The notes under the pieces are model-generated. The model made no database searches. It was given only the letters and a program-made list of their open reading frames with translations, and was not told the origin of the DNA. Shown piece by piece: positions 19,282 to 28,397 of a stretch of 64,000 bases of DNA. The stretch comes from Nostoc piscinale CENA21 (GTDB lineage: Bacteria > Cyanobacteriota > Cyanobacteriia > Cyanobacteriales > Nostocaceae): the NCBI RefSeq assembly GCF_001298445.1, contig NZ_CP012036.1, positions 3,899,766 through 3,963,765 on the forward strand. The letters run 5' to 3'. The number at the start of each line of letters is the position of its first letter. Position 1 is the first letter of the stretch. Both the position numbers and the translations under genes were made by a program.

Positions 19282-21369
19282 ATGAAAACTTTTCCATCTT
19301 GCTTTGGTAAGAGTAAGCAAAATAAATTAGTTCGTTTGGGATTGTCGGCATTGACAGCTTTAGCCATCACAGGCGGTATACATTCAGTTAATGCAACTTC
19401 CCTAAAAACCCAAAATTCAGCAGAAATCGCTTCAGCATCAGTCAATCTCAGCCAAACACAAGCCGTTACTAATCAGCCTTCCTATCAAGCAATGCAGATA
19501 GCACCATTGATTCCTATAGTGGTACTTGGTGGCGTTGTTATATTTGTGCCGTTGTTTTTTGGCGGACTCGTAGTGATTGGCGAACGGGAAGTTGGCATTG
19601 TCGTGAAAAAATTTGCCCTTTCTGGACGCGGACTGCCAGCCGGACGATTGATTGCCCTCAACGGTGAAGCTGGTTTACAAGCTGATACCCTTGCACCGGG
19701 TTGGCACTGGGGTTACTGGCCTTGGCAATATTCCGTTCGCAAAGAACCTGTAGTGGTAGTACCTCAAGGTGAAATCGCCTTGATTGTATCCGCAGATGGC
19801 GCATCCAACCCACCAGAAAGGATTTTGGGCAAAATTGTCGATTGCGATAATTTCCAAGATGCACGCAAGTTTCTGACCAATGGCGGCGAAAAGGGTCGTC
19901 AAATGAGTTTCTTGACTGCTGGTACTTACCGCATTAATACTGCACTGTTTCGCGTCATTATGGCGGCTAATGCCAAACACAATGATATGCAGGCAGAACA
20001 GTTGCGGGTGTATAGTGTGGCATCAGATAAAGTCGGCATTGTCACCACTTTGGATGGTTTACCGATTCCGGCTGGTGAAATCGCAGGGCCGATGATTCCC
20101 GGACACGACAATTTCCAGAATGGGCAAAAATTCCTCGATGCTGGTGGTAGACGAGGTTTGCAAGAGCAAATTTTACTGTCTGGTTCGTGGAACCTGAACC
20201 CTTGGTTTGTGCAGGTTGAGCAAGTCCCAATGTCTGAAATCCCGATTGGCTATGTGGGTGTGGTGATTTCTTTCGTTGGTCAATCTCAAGAAGATGTCAG
20301 TGGCGCAACTTTTACGCATGGTAACTTGGTGAATCCCGGACACAAGGGTGTGTGGATAGAACCGTTGTACCCAGGTAAGCATCCTGTCAACTCTCGAATT
20401 ATGAAAATTGAGTTGGTTCCCACGACTAACATTGTGTTGAATTGGTCAAGTCGTACCGAACGCCACAGTTATGATGCTCATTTGGCTTCTTTGACAGTGC
20501 GATCGCGCGATGGTTTTGCCTTTGATTTAGAAGTCGCCCAAATTATTCACGTAGGCGCTTTGGATGCACCAAAGGTAATTTCCCGTGTGGGTTCAATGCA
20601 AAATTTAGTTGACCATGTATTAGAACCGACTATTGGTAACTATTTCCGCAACTCCGCCCAAGATTACACTGTACTTGACTTTCTCACCGCCCGGAGCGAT
20701 CGCCAAGCAGAAGCGGCTGAATATATTCGCGCCGCATTACGCGCCTATGACGTGCAAGCAATTGACACTTTAATCGGTGATATTCAACCGCCAGCATCCT
20801 TGATGCAAACCCAAACTGACCGCAAAATTGCTGAAGAACAACGCAAAACTTACGAAGTGCAGCAGGTAGCCCAAACCCAACGTCAGCTACTAGTTAGGGA
20901 AACAGCATTGGCTGATATCCAACAAGAAATGGTGAAATCAGAAAAAAGCGTCCAAATTGCGGAACTCAAAGCCCAAGCTCAAATTCAACACGCTACTGGG
21001 GACGCAGAAGGAATCAAACTACGGGCTATAGCCGAAGCCGAAGGAATCCGCGCCACAGGTAACGCCAAAGCCGAAACCTACCGCGCTGGTGTGGAAGCCT
21101 TGGGACAACAAGGTTATACAGCTATGCAACTAATGCAAATTATCGGCGATCGCAACGTCCGGTTGATACCAGAAGTTTTGGTCAGTGGTAACGGTAGTAA
21201 TAATGGCTTGGTCGATGGTTTACTTTCAATGATTTTGTGGAATCAAACCGCCAAGCAAGGTGAAGTCACACCCACATCTTTACATCCGCATCCAATAGTT
21301 GTGAATAACCCATCAGTTTCACCAAATAATCACTCGCCGATAGTTGCGGAGTTACCAACGGATAAGTAA
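19282..21369 (+). CDS. SPFH/band 7 (flotillin-like) membrane protein
   Basis: About 695 residues from ATG 19282. A TTG at 19261 in the same frame is less likely. An N-terminal signal-like segment (LGLSALTALAITGGIHSVNA) is followed after 45 residues by a transmembrane stretch IPIVVLGGVVIFVPLFFGGLVVIGERE. Two similar segments then occur in tandem (ILGKIVDCDNFQDARKFLTN and IAGPMIPGHDNFQNGQKFLD). The SPFH core follows, and then an Ala/Glu/Gln-rich coiled coil (QQEMVKSEKSVQIAELKAQA, AEGIRATGNAKAETYRAGVE). Flotillin-like proteins form membrane microdomain scaffolds. This member is longer than typical flotillins, and its role in cyanobacteria is unknown. Confidence 0.8.
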   Translation: MKTFPSCFGKSKQNKLVRLGLSALTALAITGGIHSVNATSLKTQNSAEIASASVNLSQTQAVTNQPSYQAMQIAPLIPIVVLGGVVIFVPLFFGGLVVIGEREVGIVVKKFALSGRGLPAGRLIALNGEAGLQADTLAPGWHWGYWPWQYSVRKEPVVVVPQGEIALIVSADGASNPPERILGKIVDCDNFQDARKFLTNGGEKGRQMSFLTAGTYRINTALFRVIMAANAKHNDMQAEQLRVYSVASDKVGIVTTLDGLPIPAGEIAGPMIPGHDNFQNGQKFLDAGGRRGLQEQILLSGSWNLNPWFVQVEQVPMSEIPIGYVGVVISFVGQSQEDVSGATFTHGNLVNPGHKGVWIEPLYPGKHPVNSRIMKIELVPTTNIVLNWSSRTERHSYDAHLASLTVRSRDGFAFDLEVAQIIHVGALDAPKVISRVGSMQNLVDHVLEPTIGNYFRNSAQDYTVLDFLTARSDRQAEAAEYIRAALRAYDVQAIDTLIGDIQPPASLMQTQTDRKIAEEQRKTYEVQQVAQTQRQLLVRETALADIQQEMVKSEKSVQIAELKAQAQIQHATGDAEGIKLRAIAEAEGIRATGNAKAETYRAGVEALGQQGYTAMQLMQIIGDRNVRLIPEVLVSGNGSNNGLVDGLLSMILWNQTAKQGEVTPTSLHPHPIVVNNPSVSPNNHSPIVAELPTDK

Positions 21370-21394
21370 TCCCAATTTGGAATTCGTGAGCGAT

Positions 21395-21429
21395 AAGATA
21401 CCCGACTTCTTTGAGAAGTCGGGTATCTT
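21395..21429. terminator. Perfect 16-bp inverted repeat, likely bidirectional terminator
   Basis: AAGATACCCGACTTCT and its exact complement flank a 3-base loop, 26 bases after the SPFH gene stop. The CCCGACTT core recurs in a second hairpin at 28329. Confidence 0.7.
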
Positions 21430-21703
21430 GACATTTAGATTAATCTGAGTTCGGGATAAGAAAATGGACAGATAGCAAGATGAAAATAACGTCAAAGTCA
21501 GCAACCTGCTCTGTGTTTAGTTTAGATTCTTTATTCTGCCATGTAGATGATTTCCGCAAAGCATTTGAAGTGCAATGGCACAAAAATTAAGACATTATTT
21601 ATTTCAAAAATACTTTCTTAAATTTGTGATGTCCGTGATACAGATAATTTATTCCTAAATAATCTGTATCACACTTTTAGTGAATTGGTATTACTAATTG
21701 ATT
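21430..21703. other. Intergenic, nothing recognised
   Basis: Between convergent genes. Short AATCTGTATCA-type repeats occur near 21633-21670, but no gene or RNA was identified. Confidence 0.4.
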
Positions 21704-21732
21704 AAAAACCCCCCTAGCCAACTAGGAGGGGG
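21704..21732 (-). terminator. Terminator for the minus-strand exported protein gene
   Basis: On the minus strand a C-rich/G-rich stem (CCCCCTCCTAG / CTAGGGGGG, one bulge) with a TTGG loop is followed by five T residues, 45 bases after the stop at 21777. Confidence 0.75.
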
Positions 21733-21776
21733 AAAATATTATTTGATGTAATTAGACATAGAATGTCTAGCAAATA

Positions 21777-22399
21777 TTAGTCAATGATTTGTGGGCTAGG
21801 AATTTGCGCGTCGATATCTGCCTGAGATAACGTAGGGAGCAACCAGTTACCTTCACCAGCCTTGAAAACTTTGGCAGGTGCAACATTCAATTCAATTGCA
21901 CCAGTAGCTAGATCAGTTCTAGCAATTGACTGCGTACCATCGACAAACTTCACAGCAATTGGTTCAGTTAACTCTTGTGCTTGAGCAGTCGGACTTAAAA
22001 CTACCTGAGAACCTGCGGGTAAGTATATACCATCACAATCCCAATCATCATCTGTGATTTGCCCTGCTGCCAAAAAGTAAAGTTGTGTTGAATATTTTTT
22101 CGGTTTATTAGCATAAACACCCAAAGTTCTTCCGGTTTCATTACGGCATTGCGCCCGCTTCTTAGCCGTTTCCATCACATACTTCTGAGACTGCAATTGT
22201 GATAATTTTTCTTGAAATTGTTCGGGCGTATAGCAGCTTGTTCGGGGTTATCTCTCACACTGAGAAGTTGATAGAGTGCTTGAGTTACCTCAGCATAGTC
22301 AGCCCCTTTAGTGAAATCCTTGCCTGCCCAAGAAGGTTGAGCAATTGTCAGATTCAAGATAAACACGAAAGCGACAAGAATAATTTTGATGAACTGCAT
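21777..22399 (-). pseudogene. Exported hypothetical protein, frameshifted
   Basis: The N-terminal part from 22399 has a signal peptide (ILVAFVFILNLTIAQPSWAG) and reads to PEQAAIRPNN before losing frame. The next frame gives TPEQFQEKLSQLQSQKYVME, then CRNETGRTLGVYANKPKKYS and ends at 21777 with IPSPQIID. Adding one base (or removing two) near 22229-22234 joins them. Unlike the other lesions here this one is not in a long homopolymer. The mature part has cysteines near CRNETGR and DWDCDGIYLPAG. I do not recognise a family. It has its own terminator and lies in a minus-strand group with two further genes. Confidence 0.6.
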
Positions 22400-22537
22400 A
22401 TTTTTCTCCTGGAATTGAGATTATTGGTAATTAGATTGGGCAATTAATAATTGCTTAATAATTGAATAAAAGAGTAAAGAGACAGAATTAAAGCAAGGCT
22501 AAGAAAGCTTTTTGATGATTTTTGTATAAGTCTTGAT

Positions 22538-22843
22538 TTAGCGTAATACAGACTCTTGAATCTTAGGAAAACTCTCTAGCTTATTAGGATTCACCCAGCG
22601 ATTAATAAATTCATGGTTTTTGCGTATCTTAATTTGCACTTGTTTAGGGCTTAATTTAACTACCTCAGCAGGAATTTTTTGCACATCAGTATCAGAACGC
22701 GCCTTGTAAAGCCAGATAACTTTTTGACCAACTTCAAATTTGTGAGGATAATTAACTAAAGAAATATGAGTGTCTGCCCAAGAAGGAAATGCAACTACTA
22801 AATTTATTAAAATCATTAAAACCGTTAAAGAAAAAGCTTTCAT
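22538..22843 (-). CDS. Small exported protein, unknown function
   Basis: This 101-residue protein has a clear signal peptide (FSLTVLMILINLVVAFPSWA, cut before DTH). The mature ~78 residues are basic and beta-like: HKFEVGQKVIWLYKARSDTD, IPAEVVKLSPKQVQIKIRK and FINRWVNPNKLES. The pattern of a barrel with GQKVIWLYK and the NPNKL ending resembles small SH3-like folds, but I cannot name a family. It lies 11 bases downstream of the CadD-type transporter gene, so the two are probably co-transcribed. Confidence 0.6.
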   Translation of the reverse strand: MKAFSLTVLMILINLVVAFPSWADTHISLVNYPHKFEVGQKVIWLYKARSDTDVQKIPAEVVKLSPKQVQIKIRKNHEFINRWVNPNKLESFPKIQESVLR

Positions 22844-22854
22844 GTTTTTGGCAA

Positions 22855-23559
22855 TTACAAAATTTGAGTTTTAAATTTGGAAGTTTGAATTATTTTGAGT
22901 AATCCCATTAAACATAAACAAGTTACTGTCAAAGCAATTGGAGTCAGCGAAGCACTATCTAAGATAATAAACACGCCTAAGCCTATCAATACAAAGGGAA
23001 CAAAACTATTGCCATAACGGGTTAACAAATTGGCGATCGCACTTTGGCAAGTCAGTTTATAAGTCACGTAACACCAAACGCCTACCAGCAATAAGAAGAC
23101 TGTAATAATTAATAGCAACTCCAAAACAGTACTATTAGCGAATAATGGCATATAAATGCCTACATTATCACTGCCGTTTGCAATGGTAATAGCCGCCACA
23201 CTATAAGCTTGAGGAGATAAAAAACTAGCGACAGTAGAAGAATGAGACAATTCTATTTCTGATTCTACATCAGATGAAGAATTAATTTCGGGATTAAACA
23301 AACGATTTAATCCAATAGTAATTGGCACTAAACCCAAAAGCCCAATCCAATGAGATGGTAATATCAACCCTCCTAGAAAACCAAATAGGCTAGCAATAAC
23401 TAGAGTACAGAAGCCTAGGTACTGACCAATTACAATATGCCGACGGCTGAAAGTGGCATTTGCCTGAGAGAATAACAGCGTGAGAATAACTAAATCATCT
23501 AGGTTGGTAGCTGTAAAAGCCGTGATTCCGGTGGGGATAGCTGTAATAATTTCGTTCAT
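22855..23559 (-). CDS. CadD-family cadmium resistance/transport protein
   Basis: This is a 234-residue membrane protein. The N-terminus GITAFTATNLDDLVILTLLFSQ and the DDLVIL motif are the CadD/LysE-like hallmark, and IANGSDNVGIYMPLFAN is the second conserved segment, giving a two-fold repeat of Asp-rich membrane helices. Helices: about residues 5-27, 40-62, 65-80, 140-165, 185-205 and 205-225. Relatives confer cadmium resistance or export other cations, and the substrate here is unknown. It is followed by a small exported protein gene. Confidence 0.85.
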   Translation of the reverse strand: MNEIITAIPTGITAFTATNLDDLVILTLLFSQANATFSRRHIVIGQYLGFCTLVIASLFGFLGGLILPSHWIGLLGLVPITIGLNRLFNPEINSSSDVESEIELSHSSTVASFLSPQAYSVAAITIANGSDNVGIYMPLFANSTVLELLLIITVFLLLVGVWCYVTYKLTCQSAIANLLTRYGNSFVPFVLIGLGVFIILDSASLTPIALTVTCLCLMGLLKIIQTSKFKTQIL

Positions 23560-23889
23560 TTTTATCTCTTCTCAATTTTATTGCTGATAATGTTTCGAGT
23601 AGCGTTCGTTGATGTCTGCAAATTCTGAGGAAATTGCTATTTAATGAAGCGTGCAGATATAGCATCTCCAATCCAATTGGTAAGCTGTGTCTACTGGGAA
23701 TAAAGTACAAAAAGTATAATTTCTCTTGATGAACTTCCTTACCAAAGGAAAATATTATTCTCGATTGGTAAACTTCAAAAGCGGCTTTTATTTAGCCTCA
23801 GATATTTCAGGAGCAAACCTACAAATGAATCGAGTCAAGTAAAATGCAGGTTCTTATCTGGTACTCAAAGAAGAACTTATGGTTCGCTA
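23560..23889. other. Intergenic region upstream of the CadD-type gene
   Basis: AT-rich sequence with a short inverted motif (TTACCAA/TTGGTAA) near 23680-23770. No gene or clear metal-responsive operator was found. Confidence 0.4.
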
Positions 23890-24522
23890 TTATTGGCGAG
23901 TCAGCTTTTCAACAACTTTATTGTTATCGCCTACTGGTTGGTCAACAGAAAAATATTTATTGCTGGAACTTTGTTTAGCAAATTTGCTGTTAGTTTGAAT
24001 GTGCATTCCTGGTAAAAGAGCTACTTTAACTTCTTTATTCTCTTTCGGAGTATGCACTAAAGTAACTTTAAGTTCATTGATAACTTGTTGTTGTTCTTTG
24101 ATAATTTGAGTTAGTTCATTGAGCTTTTGAGAGTGTAATTCATCCAATTTTTGATGTAACAATTCAATATTTTGACTAGCTCTCAGATTCACTTGGTGGT
24201 CGATTTCGGCATTTCTGCGGTCAGTGTCAGACTGGCGATTCTGACTCATTAATACAATTGGTGCAGTATAGGCCGAAGCAAATGAAAACACCAAGTTGAG
24301 CATAATAAAAGGTGACTCATCCCAGTGAGGAACTCCTGGTGCCAAGTTCATTCCCACCCATCCTGCTAAGACAGTGCTTTGGCAAATCAGAAATTTCCAA
24401 GAGCCTACATGGCTCGCTAATTTATCGGCAAGCCGCTGTCCGCGTGTTAATTGCTCTGTGGATGTATTTTCAATTACTTTTACATCAACGCTATTTGATA
24501 ATGTTTTTTTGGTGGTATTCAT
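23890..24522 (-). CDS. DUF1003 membrane protein
   Basis: This is a 210-residue protein. The DUF1003 core (RLADKLASHVGSWKFLICQS, WVGMNLAPGVPHWDESPFIM, LNLVFSFASAYTAPIVLMSQ) has two transmembrane helices, followed by the conserved NRQSDTDRRNAEIDHQVN. After it comes a coiled coil (QNIELLHQKLDELHSQKLNE, ELTQIIKEQQQVINELKV), then a poorly conserved basic tail. The family is common in bacteria with no established function. No operon partner is evident. Confidence 0.85.
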   Translation of the reverse strand: MNTTKKTLSNSVDVKVIENTSTEQLTRGQRLADKLASHVGSWKFLICQSTVLAGWVGMNLAPGVPHWDESPFIMLNLVFSFASAYTAPIVLMSQNRQSDTDRRNAEIDHQVNLRASQNIELLHQKLDELHSQKLNELTQIIKEQQQVINELKVTLVHTPKENKEVKVALLPGMHIQTNSKFAKQSSSNKYFSVDQPVGDNNKVVEKLTRQ

Positions 24523-24699
24523 GTTGCACCTCTTTGGGTAATTCAGTATTTGTTTGGGTTGATACTTTTAAATTACGCTTTCCCAAAGATAGAAGCAAAT
24601 ATTCTTTTTTGTTTTAACGATAAACAAAAGTGATTGTTTCTGAAATATTGGCAAGCAGGGGAAAATCTCAGCGATCGTATGACGAATTTTTTGTAGGCT

Positions 24700-25042
24700 T
24701 ATCCCTCTTCTGTCACTTTCCGGGTATTGTGAATAAAAGAATAAAAAAAGAAAACATTGAAACTGAGCAGCCAAGAACCCGTCATATTGATTTTTCTAAT
24801 CATCAACAATGGAATCATGAATCTGGATGGAAGAATGTTTTAAATAATCTGCGTCTAATCGTCTAACCACTCTTACTATTTTGGTTGATTTATCCCTGGC
24901 TCGATATTTTCCCTAATTCACAGTTATTAATGGGATTCAATCATTTAATTGCAGCCATGAATCAGTTTAAACCCTGTTATGCTTCTGGATGATTTAGCTT
25001 CTTTACTACTTGCTTATCCCGGAAAGTGACACAAGAGGGATA
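24700..25042 (+). mobile_element. 343-bp insertion sequence remnant (MITE-like)
   Basis: The ends are 25-base inverted repeats differing at one base (TATCCCTCTT...CACTTTCCGGG at 24700-24724 and its complement at 25018-25042). Between them a plus-strand frame reads WNHESGWKNVLNNLRLIV, a stop, then PLLLFWLIYPWLDIFPNSQL and GFNHLIAAMNQFKPCYASG, which looks like the eroded C-terminal end of a transposase. TA flanks both ends and may be the target duplication. It cannot move by itself. The surrounding 24523-25053 holds no other gene. Confidence 0.75.
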
Positions 25043-25053
25043 CTTCCAATTCC

Positions 25054-26292
25054 CTACTCCCTACTCCCTGCTTCATTCTTTTTCATGATTTGCCAAGATT
25101 GTTGTGCGATCGCCCAATCTTCTTGGGTATGAATTACTAACACTCGCACTGTAGAATCAGGTGTGGCAATATCTTGATCAACAGGTTTATTTTGATTTTT
25201 TTCTGGGTCAATTTTCAAGCCCAAAAATCCAAAGGCTTCGCAGACGGCTTGACGAATCCCGGCTGATTTTTCTCCTACGCCTGCGGTAAATAACAATACA
25301 TCTAATCCACCCAAACTAGCCAGCATCGCCCCAATTTCCGAACGCAGGCGATGGACGTACATATCCCAAGCGAGTTGGGCGCGTTCATTACCTTGGGCGA
25401 TCGCATCAATAACTTGCGGTAAATCGCTGGAAACTCCAGAAATTCCACGTAATCCAGAAGCTTTATTTAATACATAATCCAAGCTTTCGGCTGAGTAATT
25501 AAATTGTCGCATTAGGTAAATTAAAATCCCTGGGTCGATGGAACCGCAACGACTACCCATCATTAACCCATCTAAAGGTGTGAAACCCATTGTTGTATCA
25601 ATACTGCGACCATCTTTAATTGCTGCTAAGGAACAACCGTTACCCAAGTGACAACTAATGATTCGCAACGATGCTAAATCTCGACCAAGAATTTGCGCCG
25701 CCCGTCCAGAACAATATTGATGACTGATACCGTGAAACCCATAACGGCGAATACCTTGTTCTACCCATTCATAAGGGCCGGGATAAATCGCCGCCGCATC
25801 CGGGAGTGTGGAATGAAAACCCGTATCAAATACTGCCACTTGGGGAACTTCGCCTAAACTTTTCTCAATTGCTTCGATACCTTCTAAAGCTGCTGGATTA
25901 TGTGCAGGTGCAAGGTTAGAAAGACGAGCGATCGCACCTTTAACTTCTTCAGTAACCACCACACTATGGCGGTAATCTTGCCCACCATGAACTACACGAT
26001 GTCCCACCACATCAATTTCTGACACTTCATTGACTACTTTAGTCGCACCACGACTGAGGGTATAAAGCATATAAGCCATGTGTGCTTGGCGAGAGTCACC
26101 ATAAATCGATTCATGCAAAGTTTCACCGGAGGCTGTTTTAACCTCAATTTCTGCCGCACCCCGATCTTGAGTCCAGTTGACTTTGCCTTCCCATAGTGGT
26201 TTGGGTGCTTCTGGGGGTAAAGCATCATCAGCTATTTCATACAAACAACTTTTTTGACTGCTAGAGCCAGCATTTAGTACTAGGATTTTCAT
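25054..26292 (-). CDS. ackA: Acetate kinase
   Basis: This 412-residue cytoplasmic enzyme interconverts acetyl phosphate + ADP and acetate + ATP. Motifs: MKILVLNAGSSSQKSCLYEI, HRVVHGGQDY, FDTGFHSTLPDAAAIYPGPY, the ASKHA segment ISCHLGNGCSLAAIKDGRSI with DTTMGFTPLDGLMMGSRCG, and FTAGVGEKSAGIR. Its last codons and stop lie in a (GGGAGTA) heptamer repeat that extends downstream, so the C-terminal few residues are repeat-derived. Together with phosphoketolase upstream it would complete a route from sugar phosphates to acetate. Confidence 0.96.
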   Translation of the reverse strand: MKILVLNAGSSSQKSCLYEIADDALPPEAPKPLWEGKVNWTQDRGAAEIEVKTASGETLHESIYGDSRQAHMAYMLYTLSRGATKVVNEVSEIDVVGHRVVHGGQDYRHSVVVTEEVKGAIARLSNLAPAHNPAALEGIEAIEKSLGEVPQVAVFDTGFHSTLPDAAAIYPGPYEWVEQGIRRYGFHGISHQYCSGRAAQILGRDLASLRIISCHLGNGCSLAAIKDGRSIDTTMGFTPLDGLMMGSRCGSIDPGILIYLMRQFNYSAESLDYVLNKASGLRGISGVSSDLPQVIDAIAQGNERAQLAWDMYVHRLRSEIGAMLASLGGLDVLLFTAGVGEKSAGIRQAVCEAFGFLGLKIDPEKNQNKPVDQDIATPDSTVRVLVIHTQEDWAIAQQSWQIMKKNEAGSRE

Positions 26293-26618
26293 AACTTTGA
26301 CCTGAAGTGCTGAGTGCTGAGTAAAAATACTAGTCCGACTTTCATGTTTGGCTTATGAAATAAGTCTCGCTGAGGTTAATGCGATCGCCTTGAAAATTCT
26401 TCAACCTGCTGAAAGTGGCGGTGAACTAGAAAATTGTGCCATTTTGAGCTATGGATAAACCAAATTGAGTGACCATACTGCGGAATAATCGCAATTTAGT
26501 CGCAAAAGCAAAGTTTTTTGAGAAATGCAATAGACTTTCATCTAATGTTAATCGAGATGTTTTTTGCTTTATTTTAAGCATCTAAGCGTTGTCAATGTTT
26601 TACAAAAAATAAATCTAT
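26293..26618. other. Divergent intergenic region between ackA and adenosine deaminase gene
   Basis: It should contain both promoters. A GCGATCGC-type site is at about 26381. No clear operator or hairpin was seen. Confidence 0.4.
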
Positions 26619-28190
26619 ATGCCTAGACGAGCGCCCTTATATTTTTTTTTAGGAATATTAACGAGTTCTAGCTGTTTCATCTTCAGTGTATCAGCCCAAG
26701 TTCCATCTAATTCGCAGCAATCCTCAACTCGGAGTGAAGCTCAAGCTGCTAGTTGGTTTGAAGCCCATCGCTCCCAGCCAGCCGCTTTACGAGCATTTGT
26801 ACAGCGAATGCCGAAGGGAGGAGATATTCACAGTCATCTAAGCGGGGCTGTGTATGCAGAACATTATCTAGAGTGGGGTGCAACCGATGGGTATTGTGTG
26901 AATCCACAAGCGGGGACTTTAGTTGAACCCAAGGCTTGTAATCAGGACAGTAGCTATTTTCCCGCCTCAGAATTGTTCAACCGAACATCTGTTTATGATT
27001 CTCTAATAAATCGTTGGTCTACTCGTAACCTGCAATTTGCTGGAAAATCTGGACACGACCAATTTTTTGAAGCTTTTGCTGGATTTGGGACAATATCAGA
27101 CTCTATGAGCCGTCGGGATGATATGGTTGCATCCGTAGCAAATCGGGCAGCTTCGCAGCATATTACTTATCTAGAGTTAATGCTGACTGTTCAAGGGAGT
27201 GAAGTTCGACAGCTAGGGCGTGAAGTGGGTTGGAATCAAGACTTCAAAGAGATGCACAGTCAATTGCTCAAGCGAGGATTAACCAAGCTAGTGACACTTG
27301 GCTCTCAGCAATTAACACAGTTGGAGAGTGAAGTTGCGAAAACACTCAGTTGCGGCACTCCATCAGCACAGCCTGGATGTACAGTTACCGTGCGCTATTT
27401 ACAGCAAACTACCAGAACAAAATCGCCGGTGGAAGTATTTGCTCAGTTAGCTTATGCTTTTGCACTGGCTTCATCCTCCAAGCAAGTAGTTGGGATTAAT
27501 CTCGTCGCTCCAGAGGATCACCCGATCGCACTGCGTGACTACACCTTGCAAATGCAGATGCTACAATTTCTCAAACGCCAATATCCCAATATTAAGGTTT
27601 CACTTCATGCCGGAGAGTTAACCTTGGGGTTAGTTCCAACCGAGCATTTACGTTTTCATATTCGGCAAGCTGTAGAAGTAGCACAAGCATCTCGCATTGG
27701 ACATGGTGTAGATATTCTGTTTGAAGAGCGTCCTTTTGAGTTGATGAAGCAGATGCAACAACGCGGCGTGTTGGTTGAAATCTGCCTGACTAGTAATGAG
27801 GTCATTTTGAATGTCCAGGGAAATCAGCATCCTTTTATGCAGTATTGGAAAGCTGGAGTACCAATGACTCTTGCTTCCGATGATGAAGGCATTTCCCGCA
27901 TTGATTTGAGTCATGAGTATTTGTTAGCCGCAACAAGATATGGGCTGACATATAAAGACCTCAAGCGACTGGCTCGCAATAGCTTAGAATATAGTTTCGC
28001 TACCGGAAATAGTCTTTGGAAGTCCCCTGAATTTAAGGCAATGGTTCCCGCTTGTGCCAGCGATACCCCTGGTGATACCTCTGTTTCTTCAGGATGCAGT
28101 GCTTTTTTGCAAAAGAGCGATCGCGCAAGAATACAATGGCAACTAGAGTCGGAATTTACTCAGTTTGAATCTTTGGAAAACTGGCTTTGA
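26619..28190 (+). CDS. Secreted adenosine deaminase family protein (ADGF-like)
   Basis: This 523-residue protein has a signal peptide (APLYFFLGILTSSSCFIFSV-SAQ). It contains the adenosine deaminase TIM barrel: zinc ligands in GGDIHSHLSGA near residue 70, catalytic HAGE near 329, RIGHGVDI near 360, and SDDEGISR near 420, where the aspartates bind zinc and substrate. Length and secretion resemble the extracellular ADGF group. It would deaminate adenosine (or a related nucleoside) in the periplasm or outside. Cysteine pairs near VNPQAGTLVEPKAC suggest disulfides. It is on the strand opposite to the sugar genes around it and is probably an insertion in that cluster. A 9-base T run near the start is in frame. 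Confidence 0.88.
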   Translation: MPRRAPLYFFLGILTSSSCFIFSVSAQVPSNSQQSSTRSEAQAASWFEAHRSQPAALRAFVQRMPKGGDIHSHLSGAVYAEHYLEWGATDGYCVNPQAGTLVEPKACNQDSSYFPASELFNRTSVYDSLINRWSTRNLQFAGKSGHDQFFEAFAGFGTISDSMSRRDDMVASVANRAASQHITYLELMLTVQGSEVRQLGREVGWNQDFKEMHSQLLKRGLTKLVTLGSQQLTQLESEVAKTLSCGTPSAQPGCTVTVRYLQQTTRTKSPVEVFAQLAYAFALASSSKQVVGINLVAPEDHPIALRDYTLQMQMLQFLKRQYPNIKVSLHAGELTLGLVPTEHLRFHIRQAVEVAQASRIGHGVDILFEERPFELMKQMQQRGVLVEICLTSNEVILNVQGNQHPFMQYWKAGVPMTLASDDEGISRIDLSHEYLLAATRYGLTYKDLKRLARNSLEYSFATGNSLWKSPEFKAMVPACASDTPGDTSVSSGCSAFLQKSDRARIQWQLESEFTQFESLENWL

Positions 28191-28214
28191 TTGACTTTCC
28201 CAAAAATACTTTAA

Positions 28215-28262
28215 TCCCACATTCCGCCTTCTCTTTTGTTAATTGGAGATGCAGAATGTGGG
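28215..28262. terminator. Hairpin after the adenosine deaminase gene
   Basis: TCCCACATTC and GAATGTGGGA form a 10-base stem with a long A/T-rich loop, 25 bases after the stop. The following T run is weak, so this is a possible terminator only. Confidence 0.5.
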
Positions 28263-28328
28263 ATTTGATTATGAAATCTAAATTCTAGTAGTTCGTCTCA
28301 TTAGTTGTGAGAAGTTGGTGGTGGTCAA

Positions 28329-28357
28329 ATCCCCGACTTTTGATAAAAGTCGGGGAT
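28329..28357. terminator. Perfect 13-bp hairpin, likely convergent terminator
   Basis: ATCCCCGACTTTT, GAT loop, then its exact complement. It lies between convergent genes and shares the CCCGACTT core with the hairpin at 21395. Confidence 0.65.
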
Positions 28358-28397
28358 CTAGCAACCCAACAAAATTAATTCAATAGACTACTCGTGG

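Noticed and set aside
24630..24866. Plus-strand frame of 78 codons before the acetate kinase gene
   Set aside because: Its ends lie in the transposon remnant and it is the decayed C-terminal part of a transposase, not an independent gene.
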